From the NCBI GenBank assembly GCA_014529385.2, contig CM043945.1, positions 149,283,241 through 149,347,240 of the forward strand: a DNA stretch of 64,000 bases, read 5' to 3'. The position numbers were made by a program, and so were the translations under genes. The DNA is from Adiantum capillus-veneris (Eukaryota > Streptophyta > Polypodiopsida > Polypodiales > Pteridaceae). Shown here in pieces: positions 52,779 to 64,000 of the stretch; position 1 is the stretch's first letter, and every line of letters begins with the position of its first letter. A model generated the notes under the pieces. It was not told where the DNA came from and ran no database searches. It saw nothing but the letters and a program-made list of their open reading frames with translations.

Positions 52779-53273
52779 TTGGAAATATCCCCCATCTTTC
52801 AACAAAGACAAAAAGTTGTTGCTAACAAGCACAAAAGGGCCTTAATTTTCAAGGAAAATGATTGGGTCCTACTCAAGTTTCCCAAGGCTCGATTGAGGCA
52901 AACGACGGGCAAAAATCCTATGGGCCACCAAAAGTATTATGCTAAGCTAGCAAAAAGATCCTATGGTCCTTTTCAAATCCTAAAACCAATCAACAAGATG
53001 TCCTATCAACTAAAGTTGCCCAATCATTGGCTCATACACAATGCTTTTCATGTGACCCTACTTAAGCCTTACAAAGGAGAGCCACCAAGAGCCCAAGATC
53101 AAGGATCAAGAAGAGGTGCTCTAGCCCGAATCTATCCTTTGACATGAAGACAAGGTACTAATACATGGTAAGATTATCCGATGGTGTCTTATTAAGTTCA
53201 AAAATTATCCTTTTGAAGATGCTAGATGGATGCAAGGAACACAGCTTAAGGATAGTATGAACCTTTGTTAATG
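52779..53273 (+). pseudogene. Chromovirus F: integrase C-terminus and chromodomain-like end
   Basis: 122 residues with KENDWVLLKFPKARL, then the GPY/F module YGPFQILKPINKMSYQLKLP and HNAFHVTLLKPYKG. After one frameshift (TGA at 53145) another frame reads VLIHGKIIRWCLIKFKNYPF and EDARWMQGTQLKDS to TAA 53,273, a diverged chromodomain. Chromodomains direct integration to marked chromatin in chromoviruses. Only the 3' end of this element is present; upstream is microsatellite DNA. Confidence 0.75.
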
Positions 53274-53647
53274 CTTACAATGCTACACTAGAGTAAGAAA
53301 ATGTAAATGGTTTTTTAAATGAACAATGTTTTTGTCTTATAAGACTATAACTCTTTTTATTGTGCACAAATTTAAGTAGTATGCATGCTTAAAATCATGT
53401 TTGTGATGATGACATGACACGTCTCTCAAACACCAAGTAGAATTTGTCACTATACTTTGGAGCTATGATATGGACTAAAGAGCAGGCATGCTTGCAGAGA
53501 ACGAGTCTCCCAAGCACCACATGGATTATTCATCCATTCTGGGATGATTTCATAGGGTAAAAAGGGATCCTCTATCCACTAAGCAATATAGACTAATGAC
53601 TAAGACTTTAACTTCTCTACCTCATAGTCGAGGACGACTCTGATTTT

Positions 53648-53660
53648 AAGGGAGAGGTAA
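53648..53660 (+). promoter_or_regulatory. Element F polypurine tract
   Basis: AAGGGAGAGGTAA directly before the LTR start TGTGATAAAATA. Typical for chromoviruses, whose tract often sits behind a Glu-Asp-rich 'GAGGAC' stretch (here GAGGACGACTCTG, 53,630). Confidence 0.7.
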
Positions 53661-54620
53661 TGTGATAAAATATAATATCCTTCTTTACCCAAATGATTTT
53701 CTCATATTAAATTGATCATTTATGTGGGAAGGTAAAAGGGGAAACAAGATCTAGAACATGGATATGTGTTGTTAGACCTAACTCAGCACGGGGCCAAAAT
53801 GACAGATGGTTACATCTTGACAAGGGGCTCAAGAACAATGTGTAAATAATGGAGCTTAAAATACCTTAGTGTTAGCTTCATTAAAAACCTCCAATGGTTA
53901 GTGTTAAAAATCCTTAGACCTTAGGGTAAGCTAGGCCTATGCTTGAGGTGCTTGTCGTGCTTGATAACCAAGGTGCTTGAGATGCTTGTCATGCTTGAAG
54001 GCCAAGGTGCTTGTGGTGTGCAAGTCAACCATGATCCCTACAAAGGAGGGGGCAATTCCTAAAGGTAGGGTCATGAAGAGAGAACACACACACACTCACT
54101 CAAGGAAATCCCCTTCTAGAAGAGGCCTATAGGACACATGGCAATCTCCTAGCAAGGGTGCCCTCATAGTGTGCCTAAAGCCTATTATATTGGATGGCCT
54201 TGAGAGAGGTACAATAAGAATTAGGTTTAATTATTTATTTATTCAAGCCCTCTCTCTCAAAAAGGAAAGGAGGACACTTGTCCAAATGCTACCTCTATTG
54301 CTAGTTAAGACCTAAGCTTGTGATTGGCTAGGCTTGAGAAGGGCCAATGAAGTTCAAGCATGAGTTAGAAAGAGGGATCGACCAAAGCTAGGAAGGGGCT
54401 TGCTTGTGGCATAGACTCTCCCACACACACTCACACACACTCTCATTGTGTGATGAACAAGAACGTGATCTCCTTATCCAAGCTTGAGAAGTAGAGAGCC
54501 TACACCAATACCTTTTGGCTATGGAACTTCCCTTTCCGCACTCCCTGCTAGCTCTCTCCGGGCCTTTGAAGATGTTTGAGCTCTTGGGATTGAGACCAGG
54601 GACAAGCTAATGTCCTTGCA
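53661..54620 (+). repeat. Element F 3' LTR (right edge approximate)
   Basis: Starts TGTGATAAAATATAATATCC behind the polypurine tract. Contains repeated GGTGCTTG[AG]GATGCTTGTC motifs at 53,945-54,020. The right edge must lie before element D sequence begins (about 54,630-54,880); no clear CA end with target duplication could be chosen. Confidence 0.55.
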
Positions 54621-54626
54621 AGGTAA

Positions 54627-57600
54627 TTACGAGCATAATCTTGGTGCATGAAGCTTAACATCTTCATTGCACCAACAAGGTCTCAAGACACAAAGCATGT
54701 ATTGTACCAAGTCTCTCTTCATGGGAGAATCTATAATACAAAAGCCTTTTGGAGGGGGGATGAGCTCCAAGTAAATTTGGTCCTCAACTATTGTCAATTG
54801 CTCTAATTCTCTCTCTCTTTTACAAGTATTGTTCATGCCAAGGTAACTAGGTAATATGGTTGTTTTTCTATCCCCAATCAAGTACTCTTCTTATGCTCAT
54901 GATGAATTCTCTTAAAGAAATGCTCACTACACTCATCTTAGTTTTGCTACTTTCAATATTATTAGTCCAATGTTGTTACATATGTGCTCATGACTAGAAT
55001 GCCACTCTATTTGTTCATGGTTTGGTGGGATTATTGGTGTAGATGGGACAAGGGTCATGTCCTCAGGTTTTCCAATAGGTGGTTCTAGTAAAGCTTGGGT
55101 TGTTTGAATCATTTTATGACACATTTCAAGCCTTTGCTTTTCTAGTTCCGCATAGGGATATGTCATCCACCTCTGTTCTTGGGTTTGGTTGTTTTTGAGC
55201 CGCATGTCATAGGCATTTAAGAGGGCATCTAATGGCTCATTAACCTTCTCGACCAATATTGATCCTCCTTAACTAGCACTTCTCAGTTTCTCTTTTGTGG
55301 ATGGTTCTTTTGGAGGTTGAGACATTTGCATAAGAGGAGGTGCAACCCTTTCCTAATTTTGCCTTATCTTCTCTTTAGCTTGGGTAAGCTCCTTAGCTAG
55401 GGATTTATGCTCTCGTTCCCTACGTGCTTTTATCCTAGCCTTTCTAGCTTTCCAAATATTCCGTTTGCTCTTGGTTTTCTGACTAGGTGCATCGGTCTTT
55501 GGTTCATCATCCGTCTCTAGTTTTGTGTCAATTTTTGTTTTTCTCTATCTTTGAGTTCTCGTCAGCTTCTTTTTGAGCTTGTGTTTTTGTAACTACTTGA
55601 ACTGGTACGCCGTTTTCATTTTTTGAGCTACTGGGTAGCTGAACGACTCCTGAAATATTTGTTGTGATCTTTATGACTTGGTTTGGGTTTTTTTGGACAG
55701 TTGGGGATCAAGTGAATGACACCACAATCAAGAAAATAGGCATTTACTTGAGTGATCTCCGTGTGGGGACTGTTTGACCAATTGGTTTTCATCGCTTTTG
55801 TGACAATCTTTCTCTGGTTGAGGAGCTTCTTCTTGCATTTCCTCTTGGCTATAAATAGGCTTGACCTAGCTAAGCCGCTATTCACAATGAACCGCAATGT
55901 CATTGTGTCCATCTCATACCTTCTTTCGTCGGGTTGAAACGCAAGAGGTGGAGGTTGTACCGGTCTCACCACTCCATGTGTTTCTCTAATCTTCTGTCAC
56001 TTCAAAGGGCAGTACCTGCTTTGGTGTGGTTATAATACATTGTACTTGGTACTATTGCTTGTTTATTAGATGCTTCCATCATCGATATGTATCTCATGTC
56101 CATAGGCATTCTAGCACCTGGTTGTTGTCCTAAGACAGCAGGCTGTGGTCTTGAAACTCCTACTGAACTTGACACATTCCCCGTAACGTATCTGGGTGGA
56201 GTAGATGCTACTAGAATAGATTGTGCAAACCTCTCCCTAACATGTTCCATGCTATAGTAACACTCTTTCCTTGTATGGTTTCTTTCAATTTTGCACCACT
56301 TAGGCTCTCCCAGATCAAAATTTACAAGAGGAGTTGACCTCTTGACCATTTTGTCAATAAACTTTTCTTGATTGATAGGTGCCATTGGTTTTACAATGTA
56401 ATCACTCATCTGTGAATCACTGTGCTGAGAGGATGTGTCGTCCTCTCAACTCTTACAATCCTTTTCTTTATATTCCTCACAGTTATCCACCAGATAAAAG
56501 CTTCTTTGATCAGTTCTTTTAGTGTCAAGCTCCTTATCATATGAAGATCCTTCTGAAGACCCACATATCTCATTCCTTGGATAAAGACTAGCATCAGTCT
56601 TGTGACTATGTAGGTAGTTTTGCTCTTGGATAGAAGTTGATATATCTCTTGAGCCGTAATGCCACCTTGCATACTGATTCACCCTCTTTCTGCTTGAATC
56701 TGTGACTTTGTGAGACTGTGTTTTGAGCTATGCCTTTCTACAAGAATTCTTCGATGAATTCCTTAAACAACTTATCTAGAGTCTCAAAATCACGTCTTTC
56801 CACTGAGTCAAACCATGTAGCTATGTCATCTTCCAGAGTCAGTCCAAATCTCGCAAAATGTGTTGAAAATTTTGAAACTTCCTCAGCTGTAATTACTCTA
56901 CTGAAAGGCGCTACGTGATTTTTTGGATCTTTATCTCCAGAGTATTTCCTGTTTACCCATTTCTGGACTTGGGATGATCTAACCACCGATTGTCTATAAA
57001 TCTAACCATAGACTCTCACAATCCTTCTCTCAATTTAGGCCTTCTACTATGCCTAGGTTCTTCTTTGATTTCATCTTCTAGTTCATATCCTCGTGAGTGT
57101 CTCACAACAATAGGTTCTTCCTGGAACTCTCTCTCAATTCTTACTCTTTCTGCATAAGGTAATCTTGATGTAGTCGGTCTAATGGTTTGGTCCTCAATCT
57201 TCACTCAAATATGGATATGATGGGAATAGTGGTGGTGCACTTGGTCTTGGGTTGACCGAATAACCACCTCTATTGAGGTTTGGTCTTGATATGGCATCTT
57301 GAGGGAGTCCATGTGGATATATCAGCATTTCGACTCTCCTTATCTGGTGTGATTGATACCTGATTGTATATTGGTCTTCTTCAAAGGGATTGGTCATTTT
57401 GTTGGAGATTGTTCCATTAGGGAGATTCACTTGAGGAGGCATTTCTACCATCTTTGTGATCATTTCATCTCTCCGTTATCGCTCGAGGAGGGAATCTAGG
57501 TGGGTCTCTTTTTGGAATTCTCATGCTTGTTGGTGGAAGTATCTGTGGTCCTTCATTGACTAAATATCCACATATTTCTAATGCAATTTGTGGATTTGTG

Positions 57601-57920
57601 CTTTCTACAACTTTGTATTCTCGTCCATACTTGTCAACAACTATAGATTTCAATTGACAGTCGACTCCGTATGTATAGACATATGAGAGCTTATAATCCA
57701 TCAGCTCTTTTGGGTATAACTCTAAGCACCTATAAAGGTTGACCTCATTTTTGTCAATGTATTAATATAGTCCTTCACTCTCATAATATTTCATATGAAC
57801 TCTCTCGAAAAAATAGGTCTTTATCCACTGCTAGTTTGGAAGATCCTTAATCGGCGGACGCTCCTCTATCACTGGGATCCTGTAGCTTGTATAAGCTGAG
57901 CTTGAATTTGAAGTAGACAT
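54627..57920 (-). pseudogene. Element D gag (second copy of the A family)
   Basis: Minus-strand gag from ATG 57920 (SAYTSYRIPVIEERPPI) to about 54,630, in many pieces: 57,465-57,701 (LSYVYTYGVDCQLKSIVVDK), 57,194-57,463, 57,016-57,204, capsid part 56,738-56,986 (VQKWVNRKYSGDKDPKNHVA), 56,002-56,409 (WCKIERNHTRKECYYSMEHV), zinc part 55,628-55,972 (YFLDCGVIHLIPNCPKKP), 54,933-55,256 (CHKMIQTTQALLEPPIGK) and a link to protease at 54,627-54,881. It matches element A piece by piece and lacks its 113-bp duplication. It is truncated before the protease active site where element F begins. Confidence 0.75.
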
Positions 57921-58978
57921 GATTTCTAGTCTTAACGACTTTAGCTTGATGTAAGAAGTCTTATTCCAATGTGTTCAAGTACTTTGGTTAGGAAAAAGTT
58001 GAAACTATGTCCAAAACTACGATCGTTTCGTCACAGTTCTCTCAAATGATCACTTTTAGACACGGGCCTAACTTTCGGATGCATTTTGAGGTCTTAAACG
58101 ACATTTTTTTGAACGTTTACCAACCATGAATGACCCATAGGATCTTTGCTTATTGTTCAAGGTTTTCACTAATTGTTGTAGAGCTACTCTTGAGCTTCAT
58201 TTTAATAAAAAAAAGTTTTTGAATCTGATATCGGGAGCTCAAGTTATGGCCAAAACAGTCTTCTATTGCATTCAATCTTCATGTAGGTTAATTGTGGCAA
58301 TTTTAGAGTTCAACACTAGATACATGCTTTGGTCCACTTACAGGTGTTCAAATTTTGTTTCGGGATGATATTTGGGATTCTAGGGTCAAAAGGAAGTCCT
58401 TTGACTAGTCAAAGTTCTTGTCTGACCTCAACCTGTGCTTGGAGTCTTCATATGCGTATGTGTCTCCTGAATCAAAATTTCTCCAAACTTTAACTGTAGA
58501 CTCTCCTTGATGTACTCTAACCACTCCAAGTTTCAGCTTGTGATTCTGACTCCTTTAGACAAGTCTATCACTCCTTTTTTTGTTTGGTTGCTTGCAACTT
58601 CTGTGAGAGGTTAGCTAAGCCAAATGTGATCCAAATTGAATGAAACTTGGTCTCTAGGCCTATTTTGTGATGGAAAACACTTTTGTAATCTCAGATGTAA
58701 GTTCAGGCTTCTAATTTGGTACTTGAGACATCATATGCATATGATGTCTTTTACAGAAAAATGAAGTGACTTTTATCCCAAAGACTCTTTATCACTCAAG
58801 CAACTCTCAACAACTTTCAGAATTCAATTTCAACACTTTTTTGTGCAAGTTATGGTCAATGCAAGCATGAATCTTGCCTAATTTTTGTCGTTTGGCAGTT
58901 TTTTACCCAAATGTGCTTTAAATGCAATGAAATTTTCGCTAGGGACTTCTTTTATGCCTTAGGACACTACGGTATAGG
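57921..58978 (-). other. Element D leader with two family palindromes
   Basis: Matches the last kilobase of the element A leader in reverse. Palindromes at 58726-58749 (perfect 24-bp dyad) and 58443-58465 (diverged) correspond to those at 11030-11053 and 11156-11179. The match ends abruptly at about 58,978, the truncation point of D. Confidence 0.75.
58726..58749. repeat. Perfect 24-bp palindrome in element D leader
   Basis: Half-site AGACATCATATG followed by its exact complement in reverse. The centre differs from the element A copies (TGCA instead of CG or GT), yet symmetry is kept. Confidence 0.95.
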
Positions 58979-59181
58979 GTGAAGGCATGAATAGGTGGAA
59001 AGCTATATATGTGATATAATTAAATAGCATAGCATGACATTGGGGGTGTGGTCACTGGTGCCATATTTCAGACATCCAAATTTATATTCTAAAAAATGTT
59101 ATACTAAAAAATTCAGCCTTCACACACCCACTTTGTTTCATGAGTAGTTGGCAATTTCAAACACCGTGCCCCCCGACCCCC

Positions 59182-59719
<538 letters not shown>

Positions 59720-62700
59720 ATGGCACTTTCCTCAAAGCATCCGATTCAAGCAAGCAGTAGTCTAGTTAGGAACATTGAACCACCTCTGCATACGAAGTTT
59801 TGTCGTCTTGCCGAGGAATTTCATATGGAGCGTGGATTGCCATTGGAGGGAGTTGATCCGAGTAGCTTGACAGGAAACAATGACATCTCTGAGGAGGACT
59901 GGGAAGCTGTCTTTATATGCCCAAAGCCTGTTCCAAGTAGCCAGAAGAAAGTGAAGGCATACCATGCTTGGTCCGAGTTCTTACAAAAGCTTGTGTGGAG
60001 ACACTGGGATGTCTACCAGGAGGGTCCCTTCATGTATGAAGTAGGGACTCAATTTGCAAAGGCCTTTGCATTGGAAAACTGCAGTGAATCTGGCAAACAT
60101 CAAATTTCTTGGGCTATCTTTGCAGAGAGGGCAATGAGAGCCTCAAAAGAAAGACACAACTTGCAAAACAAGATCAAGAGGTGGGAAGAGCAGATGAGTG
60201 GTAGAGGGAGAGGTTCCAAAACCACTGCTGCCTCTACCAGATCATCATTGAAAACAGAAGGTACGTCTGTACCATTGTCAAGCGTGCCTACAGGAGGATT
60301 CCTGGTACAATTGGAAAAGGAGGATAGTAGGGCACTTGCAGAAATGAAGAATATTGCAGAGGGCAGATTGCAAGACTATAAGTCAAGACTTGAGGTTGCA
60401 AAGAAGCAGGTAGAGGATCAAGTTAGAGAATTGCATAGGTCTGAGGGTGCTCAAAGCTCAAACACTTTGTCCATTAAGTTGCAAACGGAGATTGATTGCG
60501 TGCAAGACCCTGTAGCTCGACAACGCCTGATTGATTTGATCGGACAGTTGCAAACGGAGATTGATTGCGTGCAAGACCCTGTAGCTCGACAACGCCTGAT
60601 TGATTTGATCGGACAGTTCTCGAGTACTACTAGAGAGAACGTTGTTGAATTAGAAGCCAATGTGGCTAAAGCAAAGGTGCATACCCTCCTACATGTGCTT
60701 CACTTTGTTTTGGAGTATGTGGTTCACTTCCATGTGGTTATGTGGTTAGAGTATTATGGATTGTATGGTTATGTACTGTATGAGCATATTCTATTTCTGC
60801 TATGTGCTATATACCACAAAATATGTGCTATATGGCCACAACATAGCCATCATCTTCATGGAGTGGGTGGTTATATGCTATGTGTGTTTATGTGCTATGT
60901 GCTTTATAGTTCAATCTAGGTGCAGCATGTTCACAATAGTACCCTCATCTATTTGGAATGTGTGTGATTCTATGCTATGTGCTTTGTGTGGTTATGTTCT
61001 ATGTGATACATAACACAATGGACATGTGTAACATGTGCTATATAGCATACCTGTATGCTATATGCTCATAGTATAGCCTTGAAGTGTGTGTTAAATATTG
61101 ATATGTGCTACATAGCACAATCTTTTTATGTGCTATGTGCTAAATAGCACATTTTGTGTGTTATATGTTCACAATATAGCCCTGGAGTGTGTGGAATAGT
61201 GAATTGTGCTATATAGCACAATCTCTGTTTTTGCTATGTGCTACATAGCACATCTCTAATTGTGATATGTGCTACATAGCACAATATTTGTGCTATATGC
61301 TATGTGCTATGTCTCATATAGCCCACTGCATATCATATACCCAACAAGCTTGTGCTATATAGCATATAGAGAAAATGTTTGGGCTATATCTGGTATTTTA
61401 AAAAGTCTCTCTGCTATGATCTATAGTGCATACTCTATGTAGCACTTATAGCACATTATACTTGGACTGTGCTATGTTCTATATAGCACAGTGCATATCA
61501 TATACCACATCAATCTTGTGTTTATAGCATATAGAGTAAGTGCTTGTCTTATATGTGGTATTGCAAATAAGGGATAAGATTCACACTGCATATTCTTTTC
61601 AGCAATCTGCTTTTGTTGGGTTATTGAGACTTAAATTAGATGTGTTGTCTTCTTTGTTTCACAGGCACTACTTGCAGAAGTAGAGACCAACATAGCACAA
61701 GAATCAGAGCACTTTAAATTTTGCGTTACCATGGAGAGGACTTCACATAACGTGGGAGCCAGTTTGATGAAGCTTTTTCCTCCTGTGGATTTTAAGCAGA
61801 GCATTAGCGAGGTGGCACTTAATGGGTTCTACTATTGTGTAGGATGTGGATTCCCATTCGATGCCTGAAGCTTGGATGTATTCTCCCTACCTTGCACCCA
61901 TGTGTACCATATGCTATGCTTCGCGCATGTATGTAGGGACTATGGCTATTGTGTTGCACTAGATTGCAACATGTATGTTCCCCCTAGAGCTAAGCATATG
62001 ATTGGTCTAAAGGTGAAGAGTGAGATGAAAGAATCAAGTGCAGGTAGTCATTGTGTCAATTATTTACTACTACTATTGCAGGCCCACTTTCCATTGGTAG
62101 TTTAAACTCTTGCATTTAATGAAATCATTTGCAGGTACAGACATTGCAGCAGAGACGTGTATACAAGAATCATTGAGGACAAAAATAGAGAGAGTCTCTA
62201 CACAGGCGGGTAGGTACCAAAATCAGTATTTATGTGTGTATTTTGGGATACTCCAAGTGAGACTTTGTAAATAGCTTGCTTTGTAGAACAATCATCGCAT
62301 GCTTGCTCCAACAAGACGATGCATTCCACAAGGAAAAATGGCATGATTACCCCAGGGATGCAGCCAGGCCTTGAAGCGGAGTCTACCCGCGGGATGCAGC
62401 CAGCCCTTGAAGCAGAGTTTGCCATAGGGGATGCAGTACGTGGAGTAGTTGAAGACATCTTGATGGCAAAGTCTTCTGCAGTCAAATCACCTAGGCAACA
62501 ACTAACTCCAAGAAGGCTGTTGCGTTCTCCGTTGAGTGCCAAAGCATCACCAAGTGTGGACACTAGAGATGATGCATCAATTGAGGCAGTTGCAAATGCG
62601 GTGAAAGCAACACCCCCTCCAGCGGGGAAGAAGCCAAAACCAAAGCGCAAGAAATCGACTCCCAAGAACTTAGGTGGAAGTCCCACAATGGATATACCTC

Positions 62701-62744
62701 TTGATTCATTTAGGAAGAGAAAGAAACCAAATGCAAAGCAATGA
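59720..62744 (+). CDS. Multi-exon gene: coiled coil, RING-H2-like cluster, basic tail
   Basis: Proposed exons 59720-60676, 61665-62043, 62135-62209, 62287-62744, all with GT-AG borders and matching phases (0, 1, 1). Exon 1: an ATG start, a Trp-rich globular part (EEDWEAVFICPKP, KAYHAWSEFLQKLVWRHWDV), then a long coiled coil (~residues 190-319) with an exact 23-residue duplication. Exon 2: FYYCVGCGFPFDA, TGA, then LPCTHVYHMLCFAHVC and CVALDC, i.e. C-x2-C, C-x-H-x2-H-x2-C and C-x4-C, like a RING-H2 with altered last pair. Exon 4: Lys/Arg/Pro-rich, NLS-like (KKPKPKRKKSTPKN, FRKRKKPNAKQ). The in-frame TGA at 61866 (CGA is plausible ancestrally) would truncate it before the RING, so it may be a pseudogene. 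RING proteins are usually ubiquitin ligases; that role is inference. Confidence 0.5.
60479..60616. repeat. Exact 69-bp tandem duplication in exon 1
   Basis: Two identical units, 60479-60547 and 60548-60616, each coding LQTEIDCVQDPVARQRLIDL plus IGQ. It keeps the frame and extends the coiled coil by 23 residues. Identity suggests it is recent. Confidence 0.97.
60780..61560. repeat. Dense GTGCTATATAGCAC-type palindrome array in intron 1
   Basis: The 988-bp intron (60677-61664) is filled with variants of GTGCTA[TC]ATAGCAC: about 61,033, 61,102, 61,140, 61,208, 61,245, 61,272, 61,352 and 61,470, plus many half-sites (CTATGTGCTATGTGC). Each is a 14-16-bp perfect or near-perfect dyad; the array could fold into cruciforms or RNA hairpins. 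It is unrelated to the element A/D palindrome. Confidence 0.85.
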
Positions 62745-62958
62745 GTGTGTTTTTTTTGTAACTTCATGCAATTAGAAGATGTCTTTAGAAGGCATGTGCA
62801 ATCCATTGCACCCCTATTGTATCCATGCTCATTGATGAATCAAGTGTTGGAATTTGTTAGTGACATGTCTCTTAATTATTTGCATCGAGTAGTTGCAAAC
62901 TATTTGATTTATTTTCTGTACATGTTTAGTAATATGTTTCTACTTTCTCTTGTCGTAG

Positions 62959-64000
62959 ATAATCAAAAAGCTGAAAAAAGAGGAACTTGCATGAGACGCA
63001 CTCGCTCTTTAGGGTTTCTAGATGAGGGGTCTGTAGGTTCACTGGCTCAATCTTATCCTGTGAAGAATCCAAGAAGGGGTGCTACAGCTTCCACAGGGGT
63101 TACAAGCAAAAAAAAAGTGTCTTTTGATACAGTTGAGGGGTCTGTAGGTTCACTAGCTCACTCTTATCCTGTGAAGAATCCAAGAGGGGGTGCTATAGCT
63201 TCCAGGGGGGTTACAGGAAAAAAAAAAGAGTCTTTTGATACAGTTGATCCCTGCACACCTACTAGTACTGCTAAATTTGTTCCAAATGTGCCTAATGCAA
63301 TTGATGTGCAGGTTGTGCATGATGATGTGCATACAGATGTTGACCATGCTAAACTTGAAAAGGGTACATTACCCACCCCCACCATAGTTGAATCTGGCAC
63401 AGATGCCATTGATGATGCTATGGTAGTTGATGCCTGCACAGATGCCATTGCTGATGCTACGCTAGTTGAGGCCTGTACAAATGACATTGTGGATGCTATG
63501 GAAGTTGATGCTCGCACAGGTTCTGCTGCTGATGGCAATGTTAATGATGGTGGAACAGAAAGTGTTGTTCATGCTGTCATAGATGCCCTTCTTGATGCAG
63601 TTGTGGATATGGGTACAGATGCCAGTGTTGAATCTGGCACAGATGCCATTGATGATGCTACCATAGTTGATGCCTGCACAGATGCCATTGTTGATGTTAC
63701 GATAGTTGATGCCTGCACAAATGACATTGTGGATGCTATGGAAGTTGATGCTCGCACAGATGTTGTTGATGGCAATGTTAATGATGGTGGAATAGAAAGT
63801 ATTGTTCATGTTGTCATAGATGCCCTTCTAGATGCAGTTGTGGCTATGGGTACAGTTGCCACTGTTCAATCTGGCACAGATGCCATTGATGATGCTACCA
63901 TAGTTGATGCCTGCACAGATGCCATTGTTGATGCTACGGTAGTTGATGCCTGCACAAATGACATTGTGGATGCTATGGAAGTTGATGCTAGCACAGATGC
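62959..64000 (+). CDS. Acidic repeat ORF running off the window, possible exon 5
   Basis: Open from an acceptor-like TCTTGTCGTAG (62,948-62,958) to the window end, no stop in ~347 codons; first internal ATG at 62,992. Starts basic (DNQKAEKRGTCMRRTRSLGF), then two 37-residue repeats (EGSVGSLAQSYPVKNPR ...; EGSVGSLAHSYPVKNPR ...), then acidic repeats of ~80 residues (SGTDAIDDATIVDACTDAIV, CTNDIVDAMEVDARTD). If an alternative donor in exon 4 (NL at ~62,672, TTAG/GTGGAAG) joins here, phase 1 fits and the stop of exon 4 is skipped, giving a longer isoform. Otherwise it is a separate gene. No known family; acidic repeats may be a disordered interaction region. Confidence 0.5.
63024..63245. repeat. 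111-bp coding tandem repeat, two units
   Basis: Units begin GAGGGGTCTGTAGGTTCACT at 63024 and 63135. 111 bp is 37 codons and the frame is kept; some substitutions. Confidence 0.9.
63390..64000. repeat. ~240-bp coding minisatellite
   Basis: AATCTGGCACAGATGCCATT recurs at 63391, 63631 and 63868, i.e. periods of 240 and 237 bp, each a multiple of three. Inside each unit a shorter GTTGATGCCTGCACAGATGC motif repeats. The array continues past the window end. Confidence 0.92.

Noticed and set aside
62198-62806. 202-residue minus-strand frame
   Set aside because: Antisense shadow of exon 4, which has a better-supported spliced frame and a basic NLS-like tail.
63153-63809. Minus-strand Thr/Ile/Ser/Ala-rich frames with repeats
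   Set aside because: Antisense reading of the acidic plus-strand repeat ORF; the plus frame is open throughout.

Overview
This window is plant nuclear DNA made almost entirely of nested, decayed LTR retrotransposons, with one DNA-transposon relic and one multi-exon gene-like locus at the right end. Plant origin is shown by Ty3/gypsy elements of the Tat-like and Athila/Tat-like kind, a chromodomain gypsy end, a Tork-like Ty1/copia element with an initiator-Met primer site, MULE-type transposase remains, long CA/GA/CT microsatellites and GT-AG introns. The MULE variant and the gypsy families remind me of non-angiosperm vascular plants (fern, lycophyte or gymnosperm). That is only an inference, and no species is claimed.

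Layout. 1-~6,800 (-): element 1, a Tat-like gypsy (5' LTR, primer site, extra 5' ORF, gag, PR, RT, RNase H, second RNase H, integrase running off the left edge). 7,511-8,129 (+): a dead Ser/Arg-rich gag-like frame. 8,143-~16,160 (+): element A, with a clear 5' LTR, a leader carrying eight copies of a ~24-bp palindrome, gag, PR and a Trp-Pro-Lys repeat tail, but no RT or integrase. 17,272-22,690 (+): a foreign protease scrap followed by element B (PR, RT, RNase H, two tandem integrase zinc domains, dead integrase, then a second retropepsin-like domain fused to a basic tail). 23,191-36,722 (-): element C, a complete 13.5-kb gypsy with a GGGAA target duplication, gag with up to four zinc knuckles, pol, a post-integrase retropepsin-like domain and an intact 140-aa ORF. 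Its 5' LTR has had 395 bp, including the promoter, replaced by a 1.32-kb piece of element B pol.

36,728-41,438: leader-like non-coding DNA and the 5' part of a second Tat-like element (E, -). 41,439-47,320 (-): complete copia element with both LTRs, TAGGT/CAGGT flanks, primer site and polypurine tract, but with stops, a protease active-site change, an integrase deletion and a 461-bp tandem duplication. 47,742-48,110: GC-rich island. 48,495-51,776 (+): pseudogene of a MULE-like transposase with a SWIM zinc finger, followed by a small acidic ORF. 52,494-~54,620 (+): microsatellites and the 3' end of a chromovirus (F). 54,627-~58,978 (-): element D, a second copy of the A family (gag plus palindrome leader). 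59,720-64,000 (+): a spliced locus (coiled coil, RING-H2-like Cys/His cluster, basic tail, acidic 80-residue repeats running off the window) whose first intron is a dense array of short palindromes.

No element here looks autonomous. Where ancestral codons can be guessed, many in-frame stops look like CGA to TGA, CAG to TAG or TGG to TGA/TAG, as expected from deamination of methylated cytosines in silenced plant DNA. The most unusual signals are the retropepsin-like domain downstream of integrase in two different gypsy families, the chimeric promoter-less LTR of element C, the palindrome array in the A/D leader, and the RING-like/acidic-repeat gene with its palindromic intron.
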